Assembly (NCBI RefSeq): GCF_019746665.1
Contig: NZ_JAIERS010000008.1
Coordinates: 1 to 64,000, forward strand
Source of the DNA: Sphingomonas sp.
GTDB lineage: Bacteria > Pseudomonadota > Alphaproteobacteria > Sphingomonadales > Sphingomonadaceae
Direction of reading: 5' to 3'
Length of the DNA: 64,000 bases
The notes under the pieces were generated by a model. The model did not search any database, was not told where the DNA came from, and saw only the letters and a list, made by a program, of their open reading frames with translations. A program made the translations under genes and the position numbers. Shown here piece after piece: positions 1 through 8,881 of this stretch (position 1 is its first letter; each line of letters begins with the position of its first letter).

Positions 1-2
1 CC

Positions 3-2006
<2,004 letters not shown>

Positions 2007-2008
2007 TG

Positions 2009-2389
2009 ATGGGGTTCGGTGCGCCGATCCCCATCCTGCGCAGCTTCGATGAGCGGCGGACCAAGGCCTTCTACCTCGATTTCCTGGGGTTCGAGGTCGG
2101 CTTCGAGCACCGCTTCGCCCCCGATATGCCGCTCTACATGGAGGTGCGTCGGGGCGGGTGCGCGCTGCATCTGTCCGAACATTATGGCGATGGCGCGCCC
2201 GGCATGGCGGTGCGGATCGCGGTGGACGATGTGTTCGCTTATGCCGCCGAGCTGCAATCGCGCGCGTTCGAGAACGCCAGGCCCGGTGCGCCGGTGACGC
2301 AAGACTGGGGAATGATCGAACTCGGCGTCCACGATCCCTCGCACAACCGGCTGGTGTTCTACACCCCGGTAGCCGCGGCGGAGGCGTGA
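2009..2389 (+). CDS. VOC-fold (glyoxalase/bleomycin-resistance type) protein
   Basis: A 126-residue single-domain protein with the beta-alpha-beta-beta-beta layout of the vicinal oxygen chelate fold: an N-terminal stretch [20 protein letters not shown] and a C-terminal strand [13 protein letters not shown]. It resembles the small bleomycin-resistance-like group, which often has no known substrate. An ATG at 2009 sits directly after the infB stop, and a GTG at 2006 is an alternative start. It lies between infB and rbfA, 2 bases before rbfA, so it is probably co-transcribed with the translation operon. The substrate cannot be read from the sequence; a role in antibiotic binding is only one possibility. 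Confidence 0.8.
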   Translation: MGFGAPIPILRSFDERRTKAFYLDFLGFEVGFEHRFAPDMPLYMEVRRGGCALHLSEHYGDGAPGMAVRIAVDDVFAYAAELQSRAFENARPGAPVTQDWGMIELGVHDPSHNRLVFYTPVAAAEA

Positions 2390-2391
2390 GC

Positions 2392-2772
2392 ATGGGCGGT
2401 GAAGCGCGCTCGCACCGCACCTTGCGCGTCGGCGAGCAGGTGCGCCACGCCCTGTCGGAAATCCTGATGCGCGGCGAGGTGCATGATCCGGTCTTGAGCG
2501 GCGCAACCGTGACCGTCACCGAGGTTCGCATGGCGCCCGATCTGCGCACCGCGACCGCGTTCGTGAAGCCGCTGCTCGGGCGCGATGAAGCGGTGGTGCT
2601 GAAGGCGCTGCGCACCAACACCGCCTATCTCCAGAGCGAGGTCGCGCGGCGGGTGCAGCTGAAATATGCCGCCAAGCTGCGCTTCCTGCTCGATGAAAGC
2701 TTCGACGAAGGCGGCAAGATCGACGCGCTGCTGCGCGCGCCGGCAGTCGCCCGCGACTTGGGCGGGGATTGA
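2392..2772 (+). CDS. rbfA: 30S ribosome-binding factor RbfA
   Basis: RbfA is a small KH-fold protein that helps late 16S rRNA maturation and cold adaptation. The 126-residue product shows the family hallmarks: N-terminal [14 protein letters not shown], a central [19 protein letters not shown] strand-helix segment, and the C-terminal [18 protein letters not shown] before a short tail. The start is the ATG at 2392, two bases after the upstream stop. The frame stays open further upstream, but that extension lies inside the VOC gene. Its place after infB is the standard one. Confidence 0.95.
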   Translation: MGGEARSHRTLRVGEQVRHALSEILMRGEVHDPVLSGATVTVTEVRMAPDLRTATAFVKPLLGRDEAVVLKALRTNTAYLQSEVARRVQLKYAAKLRFLLDESFDEGGKIDALLRAPAVARDLGGD

Positions 2773-2787
2773 GGGCGCTAACCCGCG

Positions 2788-3375
2788 GTGGCCAAGCTCT
2801 ATTTCTATTATGCCAGTATGAACGCCGGCAAATCGACCACGCTGCTCCAAGCCGATTTCAACTATCGCGAGCGCGGAATGCGCACGATGTTGTTCACCGC
2901 CGCGATCGATACGCGCGCGGGGCCGGGAGTGATCGGCTCGCGGATCGGCCTGAGCGCGCCGGCGATCATGTTCGACGCGGCGACCGATCTTTACGCCTGC
3001 GTTACCGCCGACGCCGCTCCGCTCGCTTGTGTGCTGGTGGACGAAGCGCAGTTCCTGAGCGCGGCGCAGGTCGATCAGCTCGCCCGGCTGGTCGATGAGC
3101 GCCGGGTGCCGGTGCTCTGCTATGGCCTGCGCACCGATTTTTTGGGCGCGCTTTTCCCCGGCTCGGCGCGGCTACTCGCGATCGCCGATGTGCTGGAGGA
3201 GATCAAATCGGTTTGCGCCTGCGGCGCCAAGGCCACGATGAACCTGCGCGTCGACGATCAGGGCCGCGCGCTGGCGAAAGGGGCGCAGACGCAGATCGGC
3301 GGGAATGAGCGCTACGTCGCGCTGTGCCGCAAGCATTTCAACGCGGCACTGGCGGGATCGGGCGGCGGCGATTGA
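2788..3375 (+). CDS. tdk: Thymidine kinase, type II
   Basis: Phosphorylates thymidine to dTMP in the pyrimidine salvage pathway. The 195-residue protein has a P-loop at residues 9-17 (ASMNAGKST, Lys15), a Walker B-like LVDEAQFL, and a C-terminal zinc/lasso region with CACGAKATMN and a later LCRKHF, which fit type II enzymes. It starts with GTG at 2788, 15 bases after rbfA, and no ATG is suitably placed. The gene is not part of the classic infB-truB operon, so it is an insertion into that block along with the two genes after it. Confidence 0.93.
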   Translation: MAKLYFYYASMNAGKSTTLLQADFNYRERGMRTMLFTAAIDTRAGPGVIGSRIGLSAPAIMFDAATDLYACVTADAAPLACVLVDEAQFLSAAQVDQLARLVDERRVPVLCYGLRTDFLGALFPGSARLLAIADVLEEIKSVCACGAKATMNLRVDDQGRALAKGAQTQIGGNERYVALCRKHFNAALAGSGGGD

Positions 3376-3385
3376 CAGCTGCCAT

Positions 3386-3403
3386 GGTAAGACGCATCTT
3401 ACC
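3386..3403. promoter_or_regulatory. Inverted repeat, putative VapBC operator
   Basis: A perfect 7-bp inverted repeat (ggtaaga-cgca-tcttacc) ends three bases before the antitoxin ATG. Toxin-antitoxin operons of the VapBC type are usually autorepressed by the AbrB-like antitoxin binding such palindromes. The site overlaps the place where a ribosome-binding site would lie, so bound protein could block either transcription or translation. Function is inferred from position and symmetry only. Confidence 0.6.
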
Positions 3404-3406
3404 GAG

Positions 3407-3688
3407 ATGAACGCCCGGACGACGCTTTCGGCCAAAGGACAGGTAGTCATCCCCAAGGATGTGCGAGAGCGGCTGAACCTCGCGGTCGGCGATCGGCTGG
3501 AGATTGTCGAGCGGCCCGATGGGGTGCTGCTGCGTAAGCAGGCGCGCAAATCGGGCGAAAGTTTCGAAGCGATCGCGGCGCGAATCCGGGGGCGCGTGGC
3601 CTATCAGGGGCCGGCGGTGTCGATCGAGGAGATGGACGAGGCCCTCGCCGAAATGTGGGTGCGCGGTGGACCGCGCTGGGACGGATGA
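3407..3688 (+). CDS. AbrB/MazE-type antitoxin (VapB-like)
   Basis: A 93-residue protein with an N-terminal SpoVT/AbrB swapped-hairpin DNA-binding domain (TTLSAKGQVVIPKDVRERLN, then GDRLEIVERPDGVLLR). The acidic and hydrophobic C-terminal half (EEMDEALAEMW) would wrap and neutralise the toxin. Its stop overlaps the toxin start by 4 bases (ATGA), giving translational coupling. The ATG at 3407 is chosen because the DNA-binding domain begins right there; longer in-frame forms run into the thymidine kinase gene. It probably represses its own operon through the palindrome just upstream. Confidence 0.85.
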   Translation: MNARTTLSAKGQVVIPKDVRERLNLAVGDRLEIVERPDGVLLRKQARKSGESFEAIAARIRGRVAYQGPAVSIEEMDEALAEMWVRGGPRWDG

Positions 3689-4071
3689 AATCAGTCGATA
3701 CAAACGTGCTCGCGCGCTTCGTCGTGGGCGACGATCCGGCGCAGAGCGCCCGCGCGGCGCAGCTGCTGCAGGCGTCTTGCTTTATCGCCGACACGGTCTT
3801 GCTCGAAACCGCCTGGCTGCTCGGCTCGCGCTATGCGATGGACCGGGCGAGCGTGGCCGCGACCTTACGCGATCTGATCGACCTGCCCTCGGTCAGTGTC
3901 GGCGATGCCGATGGACTGTGCTGGGCGATCGAGCGCTTCGCGGCAGGGGCTGATTTCGCCGATATGCTCCATCTCCATGGCTCGCGCAGTGCCGATGCCT
4001 TCGTAACATTCGACCAGAAGGTCGCTCGCGTGGCAGCTGCGGCCAGCCCGCTGCCGATCGAAACGCTTTAG
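3685..4071 (+). CDS. PIN-domain ribonuclease toxin (VapC-like)
   Basis: A 128-residue PIN-domain protein, expected to be a Mg2+-dependent RNase toxin inhibited by the antitoxin encoded just before it. The acidic residues of the PIN active site are visible: Asp5 in VDTNVLAR, Glu in LLETAWLL, Asp in ADFADMLH and Asp in FVTFDQK. The ATG at 3685 overlaps the antitoxin stop. Another in-frame start lies upstream, but it would add residues that do not belong to the PIN fold. The truB start follows 6 bases later, so the toxin pair is embedded in an essential operon. RNA targets cannot be predicted. Confidence 0.87.
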   Translation: MKSVDTNVLARFVVGDDPAQSARAAQLLQASCFIADTVLLETAWLLGSRYAMDRASVAATLRDLIDLPSVSVGDADGLCWAIERFAAGADFADMLHLHGSRSADAFVTFDQKVARVAAAASPLPIETL

Positions 4072-4077
4072 TCCCCG

Positions 4078-4968
4078 ATGCACGGCTGGCTGATCCTCGA
4101 TAAGCCGCTCGGGCTGGGCTCGACGCAGGCCGTCTCTGCGGTGAAGCGCGCGCTGCGATCGGGCGGCTATCCCAAGCTGAAGGTCGGGCATGGCGGCACG
4201 CTCGATCCGCTTGCGTCGGGCGTGCTGCCGGTCGCGCTGGGGGAGGCGACCAAGCTTGCCGGGCGGCTGCTCGATAGCGACAAGGTCTATGATTTCACCA
4301 TCGCCTTCGGGGTCGAGACCGATACCCTCGATGCCGAAGGGCGCGCGATCGCGACGAGCGACAATCGGCCGACCCGCGCCGAGGTGGAAGCGGTGTTGCC
4401 CCATTTCACCGGCACGATCGAGCAGGTGCCGCCGGCTTATTCGGCGCTGAAGGTGGATGGCGCGCGGGCCTATGATCGGGCGCGGGCGGGGGAGACGGTG
4501 GAACTGGCGCGGCGTGCGGTGACGGTACACGCCCTCAAAATCCTCCCCGTGAACGGGGAGGATTTGGGCGCGATCACCCTCACCGCCCATGTCTCCAAGG
4601 GCACCTATATCCGCAGCCTCGCGCGTGACATCGCCCGCGCGCTTGGCACGGTCGGCCATGTCAGCTATCTGCGCCGCACCCAGGCGGGGCCGTTCGACCT
4701 GTCCCACGCGATTTCGCTGGACAAGCTCGCCGAATTCGGGCAGGCGGCGCGCCTTCAAGATTCACTCCTGCCATTGGGGGCGGGGCTGGACGGTATCCCG
4801 GCTCTTTCCCTCATGCCCGATCAGGCAGGGGCGCTCCGCCAGGGGCGGGAAGTGATCGGGCTCGCCGCCGCCGATGGCCAATATCTCGCGCTGCTGGGCG
4901 ATACGCCCGTCGCGCTGATCGCGGTCACCGCCCGTGCTGGGCGCGTGCTGCGCGGCTTCAACCTGTGA
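4078..4968 (+). CDS. truB: tRNA pseudouridine(55) synthase TruB
   Basis: Converts U55 of the T-loop to pseudouridine in nearly all tRNAs. The 296-residue protein starts with [17 protein letters not shown] and has the catalytic motif [12 protein letters not shown] with the nucleophile Asp43, followed by [34 protein letters not shown] and [15 protein letters not shown]. All are family hallmarks. The start ATG at 4078 lies 6 bases after the VapC stop. An unusual feature is a perfect 11-bp inverted repeat inside the coding region (4538-4565) that matches an intergenic element elsewhere in the window; it encodes [11 protein letters not shown] without breaking the frame. Confidence 0.96.
   Translation: MHGWLILDKPLGLGSTQAVSAVKRALRSGGYPKLKVGHGGTLDPLASGVLPVALGEATKLAGRLLDSDKVYDFTIAFGVETDTLDAEGRAIATSDNRPTRAEVEAVLPHFTGTIEQVPPAYSALKVDGARAYDRARAGETVELARRAVTVHALKILPVNGEDLGAITLTAHVSKGTYIRSLARDIARALGTVGHVSYLRRTQAGPFDLSHAISLDKLAEFGQAARLQDSLLPLGAGLDGIPALSLMPDQAGALRQGREVIGLAAADGQYLALLGDTPVALIAVTARAGRVLRGFNL
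4538..4565. repeat. Palindromic repeat element inside truB
   Basis: Arms aaatcctcccc and ggggaggattt form a perfect 11-bp stem around a 6-base loop. The 19 bases from 4537 are repeated exactly at about 34109 in a non-coding hairpin downstream of the P450 gene. This suggests that an intergenic-type palindromic element has inserted into, or been retained in, the truB coding sequence in frame. Seen directly in the sequence; the insertion interpretation is inference. Confidence 0.75.
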
Positions 4969-4984
4969 TGCCGAAGGAAAGACG

Positions 4985-5254
4985 ATGTCGATTACCGCTG
5001 AGCGCAAGGAAGCGCTGATCAAGGAACATGCTCGTATCGAGGGCGACACCGGCAGCCCCGAGGTGCAGATCGCGATCCTGACCGAGCGCATCCAGAACCT
5101 GACCCAGCATTTCAAGACGCACGCCAAGGACAATCACTCGCGTCGCGGCCTGCTGATGCTGGTCAACAAGCGCCGGGCGCTGCTCGATTACCTCCGCAAG
5201 AAGGACGGGCCGCGTTATACCGACATCATCGCGAAGCTCGGGCTTCGCAAGTAA
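4985..5254 (+). CDS. rpsO: 30S ribosomal protein S15
   Basis: S15 binds the central domain of 16S rRNA early in 30S assembly. The 89-residue product carries the conserved [17 protein letters not shown], the [19 protein letters not shown] rRNA-binding segment and the C-terminal [16 protein letters not shown] at 4985 is preceded by an AAGGA-type ribosome-binding site. It is followed by a clear hairpin-and-T-run terminator, so pnp may depend on read-through or its own promoter. Confidence 0.97.
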   Translation: MSITAERKEALIKEHARIEGDTGSPEVQIAILTERIQNLTQHFKTHAKDNHSRRGLLMLVNKRRALLDYLRKKDGPRYTDIIAKLGLRK

Positions 5255-5260
5255 CCCCAA

Positions 5261-5284
5261 GGGGCGGCTCCGGCCGCCCCTTTT
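5261..5284 (+). terminator. Intrinsic terminator after rpsO
   Basis: An 8-bp perfect GC stem (ggggcggc/gccgcccc) with a 4-base loop is followed directly by TTTT. It lies 6 bases after the rpsO stop and would end or attenuate the infB-rpsO transcript. Confidence 0.85.
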
Positions 5285-5414
5285 GCATTGGCCGGGCTTC
5301 AAGCCGGGCCTTGGCTGTTTTAAGGAATTGCCGTCCGCGCGACATGGTGTCGGCGGGCAGGCGTGAGGTGGCGCAATCCGGCGCCGCCCATCGGGGACAT
5401 TATCCCGCAACCGC

Positions 5415-5434
5415 GACGGGCCGGCTAGCCCGTC
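5415..5434 (+). promoter_or_regulatory. Hairpin in pnp leader region
   Basis: The 199-base stretch between the rpsO terminator and pnp has no gene. It contains a perfect 7-bp stem (gacgggc/gcccgtc) with a 6-base loop, about 50 bases before the pnp start. In other proteobacteria the pnp leader forms an RNase III-cleaved hairpin used for autoregulation. This hairpin is a candidate for that role, but the link is inference. Confidence 0.45.
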
Positions 5435-5483
5435 ACTTGAGAGGCCCCGGCCGGCATAGGGCCGCCGGGTGGAAGGAAATCAG

Positions 5484-7799
5484 ATGTTTGATGCAAAGAA
5501 GGTATCGATCGAGTGGGGCGGCAAGACGCTGACACTCGAAACGGGGAAGGTTGCCCGTCAGGCTGACGGCGCGGTGATCGCGACGCTCGGCGAAACGGTG
5601 GTGCTCTGCGCCGTCACCGCCGCCAAGAGCGTGAAGGAAGGCCAGGACTTCTTCCCGCTGACCGTCCATTATCAGGAAAAATTCTCGGCCGCCGGGCGCA
5701 TCCCGGGCGGCTTCTTCAAGCGTGAGCGCGGCGCCACCGAGCGCGAGACGCTGATCAGCCGCTTGATCGATCGCCCCGTGCGGCCGCTGTTCCCCGAAGG
5801 TTTCTACAACGAGATCAACGTCATCGCTCAGGTGCTGAGCTATGATGGCGAGAACGAGCCCGATATTCTGGCGATGATCGCCGCCTCCGCCGCGCTCACC
5901 CTGTCGGGCGTGCCCTTCATGGGACCGATCGGCGCCGCGCGCGTCGGTTATGACGGCACCGACTATCTGCTCAACCCCACCGACACGCAGGTCGCCGCCG
6001 GCCAGCTCGATCTGGTCGTCGCCGCGACGCAGGACGCGGTGATGATGGTCGAATCCGAAGCCAAGGAGCTGTCGGAAGAGGTGATGCTCGGCGCCGTCAT
6101 GTTCGCGCACAAGGCGAGCCAGCAGGTGATCAACGCGATCATCGATCTCGCCGAACAGGCCGCCAAGGATCCGTGGGAGCTGAAGCTCGCCGACGATACC
6201 GCGAGCGTGAAGGCCGAATTGAACGCGCTGATCGGCGACGATATCGCCGCTGCCTACAAGACCACGCTCAAGTCCGATCGCGCCGAAATGCTCAACGCGG
6301 CCCGCGCGAAAGCCAAGGCGGCGATGGCGGACAAGACCCCGCAGGAGCAGATGGCGGCGATCAAGCTCGTCAAGAAGCTCGAGGCGGAAATCGTGCGCGG
6401 CGCGATCCTGAAGGACGGTCGCCGCATCGACGGTCGTACCACCACGCAGATCCGCCCGATCGAGTGCGAGGTGCATTTCCTGCCCCGCGCGCACGGCTCG
6501 GCGCTGTTCACCCGGGGCGAGACGCAGACCATCGCCACCACCACGCTCGGCACCAAGGACGCCGAGCAGATGATCGATGGGCTGAACGGCATCAGCTATG
6601 AACATTTCATGCTGCACTATAACTTCCCGCCCTATTCGGTCGGCGAAGTCGGCCGCTTCGGCGCGCCCTCGCGGCGTGACATCGGCCATGGCAAGCTCGC
6701 CTGGCGCGCGCTGCACGCGGTGCTGCCGTCGAAGGAAGAGTTCCCCTACACGATCCGCGTCACCAGCGACATCACCGAGTCGAACGGCTCGTCCTCGATG
6801 GCGACGGTGTGCGGTGGCTCGCTATCGCTGATGGACGCCGGCGTGCCGATCAAGCGCCCGGTATCGGGCATCGCGATGGGCCTGATCCTGGAGGGCAAGG
6901 ACTTCGCCGTCCTGTCGGACATCCTGGGTGACGAGGATCACCTTGGCGACATGGACTTCAAGGTCGCCGGCACCAGCGAGGGCATCACCTCGCTCCAGAT
7001 GGACATCAAGATCGCCGGCATCACCGAAGAGATCATGCGCCAGGCCCTCGCCCAGGCGAAGGACGGTCGCGCGCATATCCTTGGCGAAATGGCCAAGGCG
7101 CTGGGCGAAGTCCGCACCGAGCTGAGCGCGCACGCGCCGCGCATCGAGACGATCACCATCGACAAGTCGAAGATCCGCGACGTGATCGGCACCGGCGGCA
7201 AGGTGATCCGCGAGATCGTCGCGACCACCGGCGCCAAGGTCGATATCGACGACGAGGGCGTGATCAAGGTCTCGTCGTCCGACGCCGCGCAGATCGAGGC
7301 GGCGATCGCCTGGATCAAGGGCATCGTCGAGGAGCCCGAGGTCGGCAAGATCTACACCGGCAAGGTCGTCAACCTCGTCGATTTCGGCGCTTTCGTGAAC
7401 TTCATGGGCGGGCGCGACGGGCTGGTCCACGTCTCCGAAATCCGCAACGAGCGGGTGGAGAAGGTGAGCGACGTGCTGAGCGAAGGCCAGCAGGTGAAGG
7501 TGAAGGTGCTGGAGATCGACCAGCGCGGCAAGGTGCGCCTGTCGATGCGCGTCGTCGATCAGGAGACCGGCGCCGAGCTGGAAGACTCGCGCCCGGCGCG
7601 CGCGCCGCGCGAGGGTGGCGATCGCGGTGACCGGGGCGGTCGCGGTGATCGGGGTGATCGTGGCGGTCGTGACCGTGGCGAGCGCGGCGAGGGCGGTGGC
7701 CGTCGTCGCGAGGGCCGTGGCCCCCGTCGCGAGCGTGACGGCGACGACGCGCCGGCCCCCGAATTCGCCCCCGCCTTCCTGACGGGCGACCGCGACTAG
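5484..7799 (+). CDS. pnp: Polyribonucleotide nucleotidyltransferase (PNPase)
   Basis: A phosphorolytic 3'-to-5' exoribonuclease and degradosome component. The 771-residue protein has two RNase PH domains (first around [19 protein letters not shown], second around [17 protein letters not shown] and [14 protein letters not shown]), a KH domain ([14 protein letters not shown]) and an S1 domain ([20 protein letters not shown]). The last ~70 residues form an Arg/Gly/Asp-rich tail with repeated GDRG and GGR units, which probably binds RNA or partner proteins. ATG at 5484 follows a GGAAGGAAA ribosome-binding site; a GTG at 5469 would add five residues and is less likely. Confidence 0.97.
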   Translation: MFDAKKVSIEWGGKTLTLETGKVARQADGAVIATLGETVVLCAVTAAKSVKEGQDFFPLTVHYQEKFSAAGRIPGGFFKRERGATERETLISRLIDRPVRPLFPEGFYNEINVIAQVLSYDGENEPDILAMIAASAALTLSGVPFMGPIGAARVGYDGTDYLLNPTDTQVAAGQLDLVVAATQDAVMMVESEAKELSEEVMLGAVMFAHKASQQVINAIIDLAEQAAKDPWELKLADDTASVKAELNALIGDDIAAAYKTTLKSDRAEMLNAARAKAKAAMADKTPQEQMAAIKLVKKLEAEIVRGAILKDGRRIDGRTTTQIRPIECEVHFLPRAHGSALFTRGETQTIATTTLGTKDAEQMIDGLNGISYEHFMLHYNFPPYSVGEVGRFGAPSRRDIGHGKLAWRALHAVLPSKEEFPYTIRVTSDITESNGSSSMATVCGGSLSLMDAGVPIKRPVSGIAMGLILEGKDFAVLSDILGDEDHLGDMDFKVAGTSEGITSLQMDIKIAGITEEIMRQALAQAKDGRAHILGEMAKALGEVRTELSAHAPRIETITIDKSKIRDVIGTGGKVIREIVATTGAKVDIDDEGVIKVSSSDAAQIEAAIAWIKGIVEEPEVGKIYTGKVVNLVDFGAFVNFMGGRDGLVHVSEIRNERVEKVSDVLSEGQQVKVKVLEIDQRGKVRLSMRVVDQETGAELEDSRPARAPREGGDRGDRGGRGDRGDRGGRDRGERGEGGGRRREGRGPRRERDGDDAPAPEFAPAFLTGDRD

Positions 7800-7902
7800 A
7801 GCGGTTTTCGATCCGATCAAATCGGATCGCCGCTCCAGGCTTTTGTTTATCCGCGATTTCCGAGCCGGCAGGTGATTCCACCTGCCTCGAAATCGCTCTA
7901 AG
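7798..7902. repeat. Composite palindromic element after pnp
   Basis: Two nested hairpins lie back to back. The first is tcgatccgat-caa-atcggatcg with flanking agagcgg/ccgctc arms. The second is cgatttccgagccggcaggt pairing imperfectly with acctgcctcgaaatcg. The outer ends also match as agagc and gctct. The arrangement looks like a mobile intergenic repeat and overlaps the pnp stop codon. No coding capacity is seen. Confidence 0.7.
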
Positions 7903-7920
7903 CGCTTCGGCTTCGGCTGA

Positions 7921-7957
7921 AAAAGGAGGGGGGCTCGGGCGACCGGGCCCCTTTTCT
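7921..7957 (+). terminator. Intrinsic terminator after pnp
   Basis: A 9-bp GC-rich stem (ggggctcgg/ccgggcccc with one G-U pair) and a 4-base loop are preceded by AAAA and followed by TTTTC. It ends the pnp transcript. Confidence 0.85.
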
Positions 7958-8021
7958 TTGGCGCCCGCTTCCCAGCCAGCCGCTCGGTGCGCTTGCATCA
8001 CCGGGCAGTCGGTTTTAATAG

Positions 8022-8037
8022 TGAACCATATGGTTCA
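8022..8037. promoter_or_regulatory. 16-bp palindrome over arsR start codon, probable operator
   Basis: tgaaccatatggttca is a perfect 16-bp palindrome whose centre coincides with the ATG at 8030. ArsR-type winged-helix repressors bind such palindromes, and the placement predicts autorepression of the arsR-SRPBCC pair by blocking transcription or initiation. The palindrome is seen directly; the binding is inferred. Confidence 0.7.
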
Positions 8038-8392
8038 GTCTTTGCCCTTGCCACTGGATGCCGCCTTCGCCGCGCTGGCCGATGCCACGCGGCGGGGCGT
8101 GCTCGAGCGCCTGGCACGCGCGGACGCTTCGATCACCGCGCTCGCGGCGCAGTTCGGGCTGACGCTGACGGGGATGCGCAAGCATGTCCGCGTGCTCGAG
8201 GCGGCGGGGCTCGTCGTCAGCGAGAAGCGCGGGCGGGTGCGCACCTGCCGGGTGAGCGGGCAGGGACTCGAAGCCGCGGCCGCGTGGATCGAGGCGCAGC
8301 GCCAGATCTGGGAAGCGCGTTTCGGGCAACTCGATGCCTTGGTCGGGGAACTCAAAAAGGAGCAGGACAATGGACACAAGCGAGACGAATGA
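8030..8392 (+). CDS. ArsR-family transcriptional repressor
   Basis: A 120-residue winged-helix protein. The recognition region ALAAQFGLTLTGMRKHVRVL and the wing GLVVSEKRGRVRTCRV match the ArsR/SmtB fold. It lacks the cysteine-rich metal site (CVC) of metal sensors, and fits the non-metal subgroup usually paired with SRPBCC/AHSA1 proteins. ATG at 8030 is chosen because the helix bundle begins there; a GTG lies just upstream. It overlaps the next gene by 23 bases, so the two are translationally coupled. Confidence 0.9.
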   Translation: MVQSLPLPLDAAFAALADATRRGVLERLARADASITALAAQFGLTLTGMRKHVRVLEAAGLVVSEKRGRVRTCRVSGQGLEAAAAWIEAQRQIWEARFGQLDALVGELKKEQDNGHKRDE

Positions 8393-8858
8393 AACGCATG
8401 TCGAGCGCCAGGGGGCGCGGGAGCTGGTCGTCACGCGGCTGGTCAACGGCCCGCTGCCGCTGGTGTTCAAGGCGTGGACCACGCCCGAGCTGTTTCGGCG
8501 CTGGTGGATACCGGCGTCGTTCGGCATCACCATTCTGGGCTTCGAAATGGATATCCGCACGGGCGGCAGCTACCGGCTGGAGATGCACCATCAGGCCTCC
8601 GGCCAGACGATGACCTTTTTCGGCACCTATCAGGAGGTGGTTCCGCTCGAACGGATCGTCTGGACCAATGACGAGAGCGAGACCGGGCCGGTCACCACCG
8701 CCAGTTTCGAGGCGCGCGGCGACCAGACATTGGTCACGGTGCGTGACCTCTACCCGAGCGAGGCAGCGCTGGACGAAGCCATCGCCTCGGGCAGCACCGG
8801 CGGCTGGAGCGAACAGCTGGCGCAGCTGGAAGAGCTGTTGCCGGCAATGGCCGGGTAG
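8370..8858 (+). CDS. SRPBCC (AHSA1-type) domain protein
   Basis: A 162-residue START/SRPBCC-fold protein with a hydrophobic ligand cavity. Family signals are NGPLPLVFKAWTTPELFRRW near residue 30, the conserved GGSYRLEM strand, FGTYQEVVPLERIVWT and the C-terminal helix GWSEQLAQLEELL. The family includes Aha1-like and polyketide cyclase-like proteins, and the ligand cannot be predicted here. It overlaps the ArsR gene and is probably the repressor's target. ATG at 8370 follows a GGAGCAGG ribosome-binding site. Confidence 0.87.
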   Translation: MDTSETNETHVERQGARELVVTRLVNGPLPLVFKAWTTPELFRRWWIPASFGITILGFEMDIRTGGSYRLEMHHQASGQTMTFFGTYQEVVPLERIVWTNDESETGPVTTASFEARGDQTLVTVRDLYPSEAALDEAIASGSTGGWSEQLAQLEELLPAMAG

Positions 8859-8881
8859 GGCGGTCGCGCGCCGGGCGCGCA

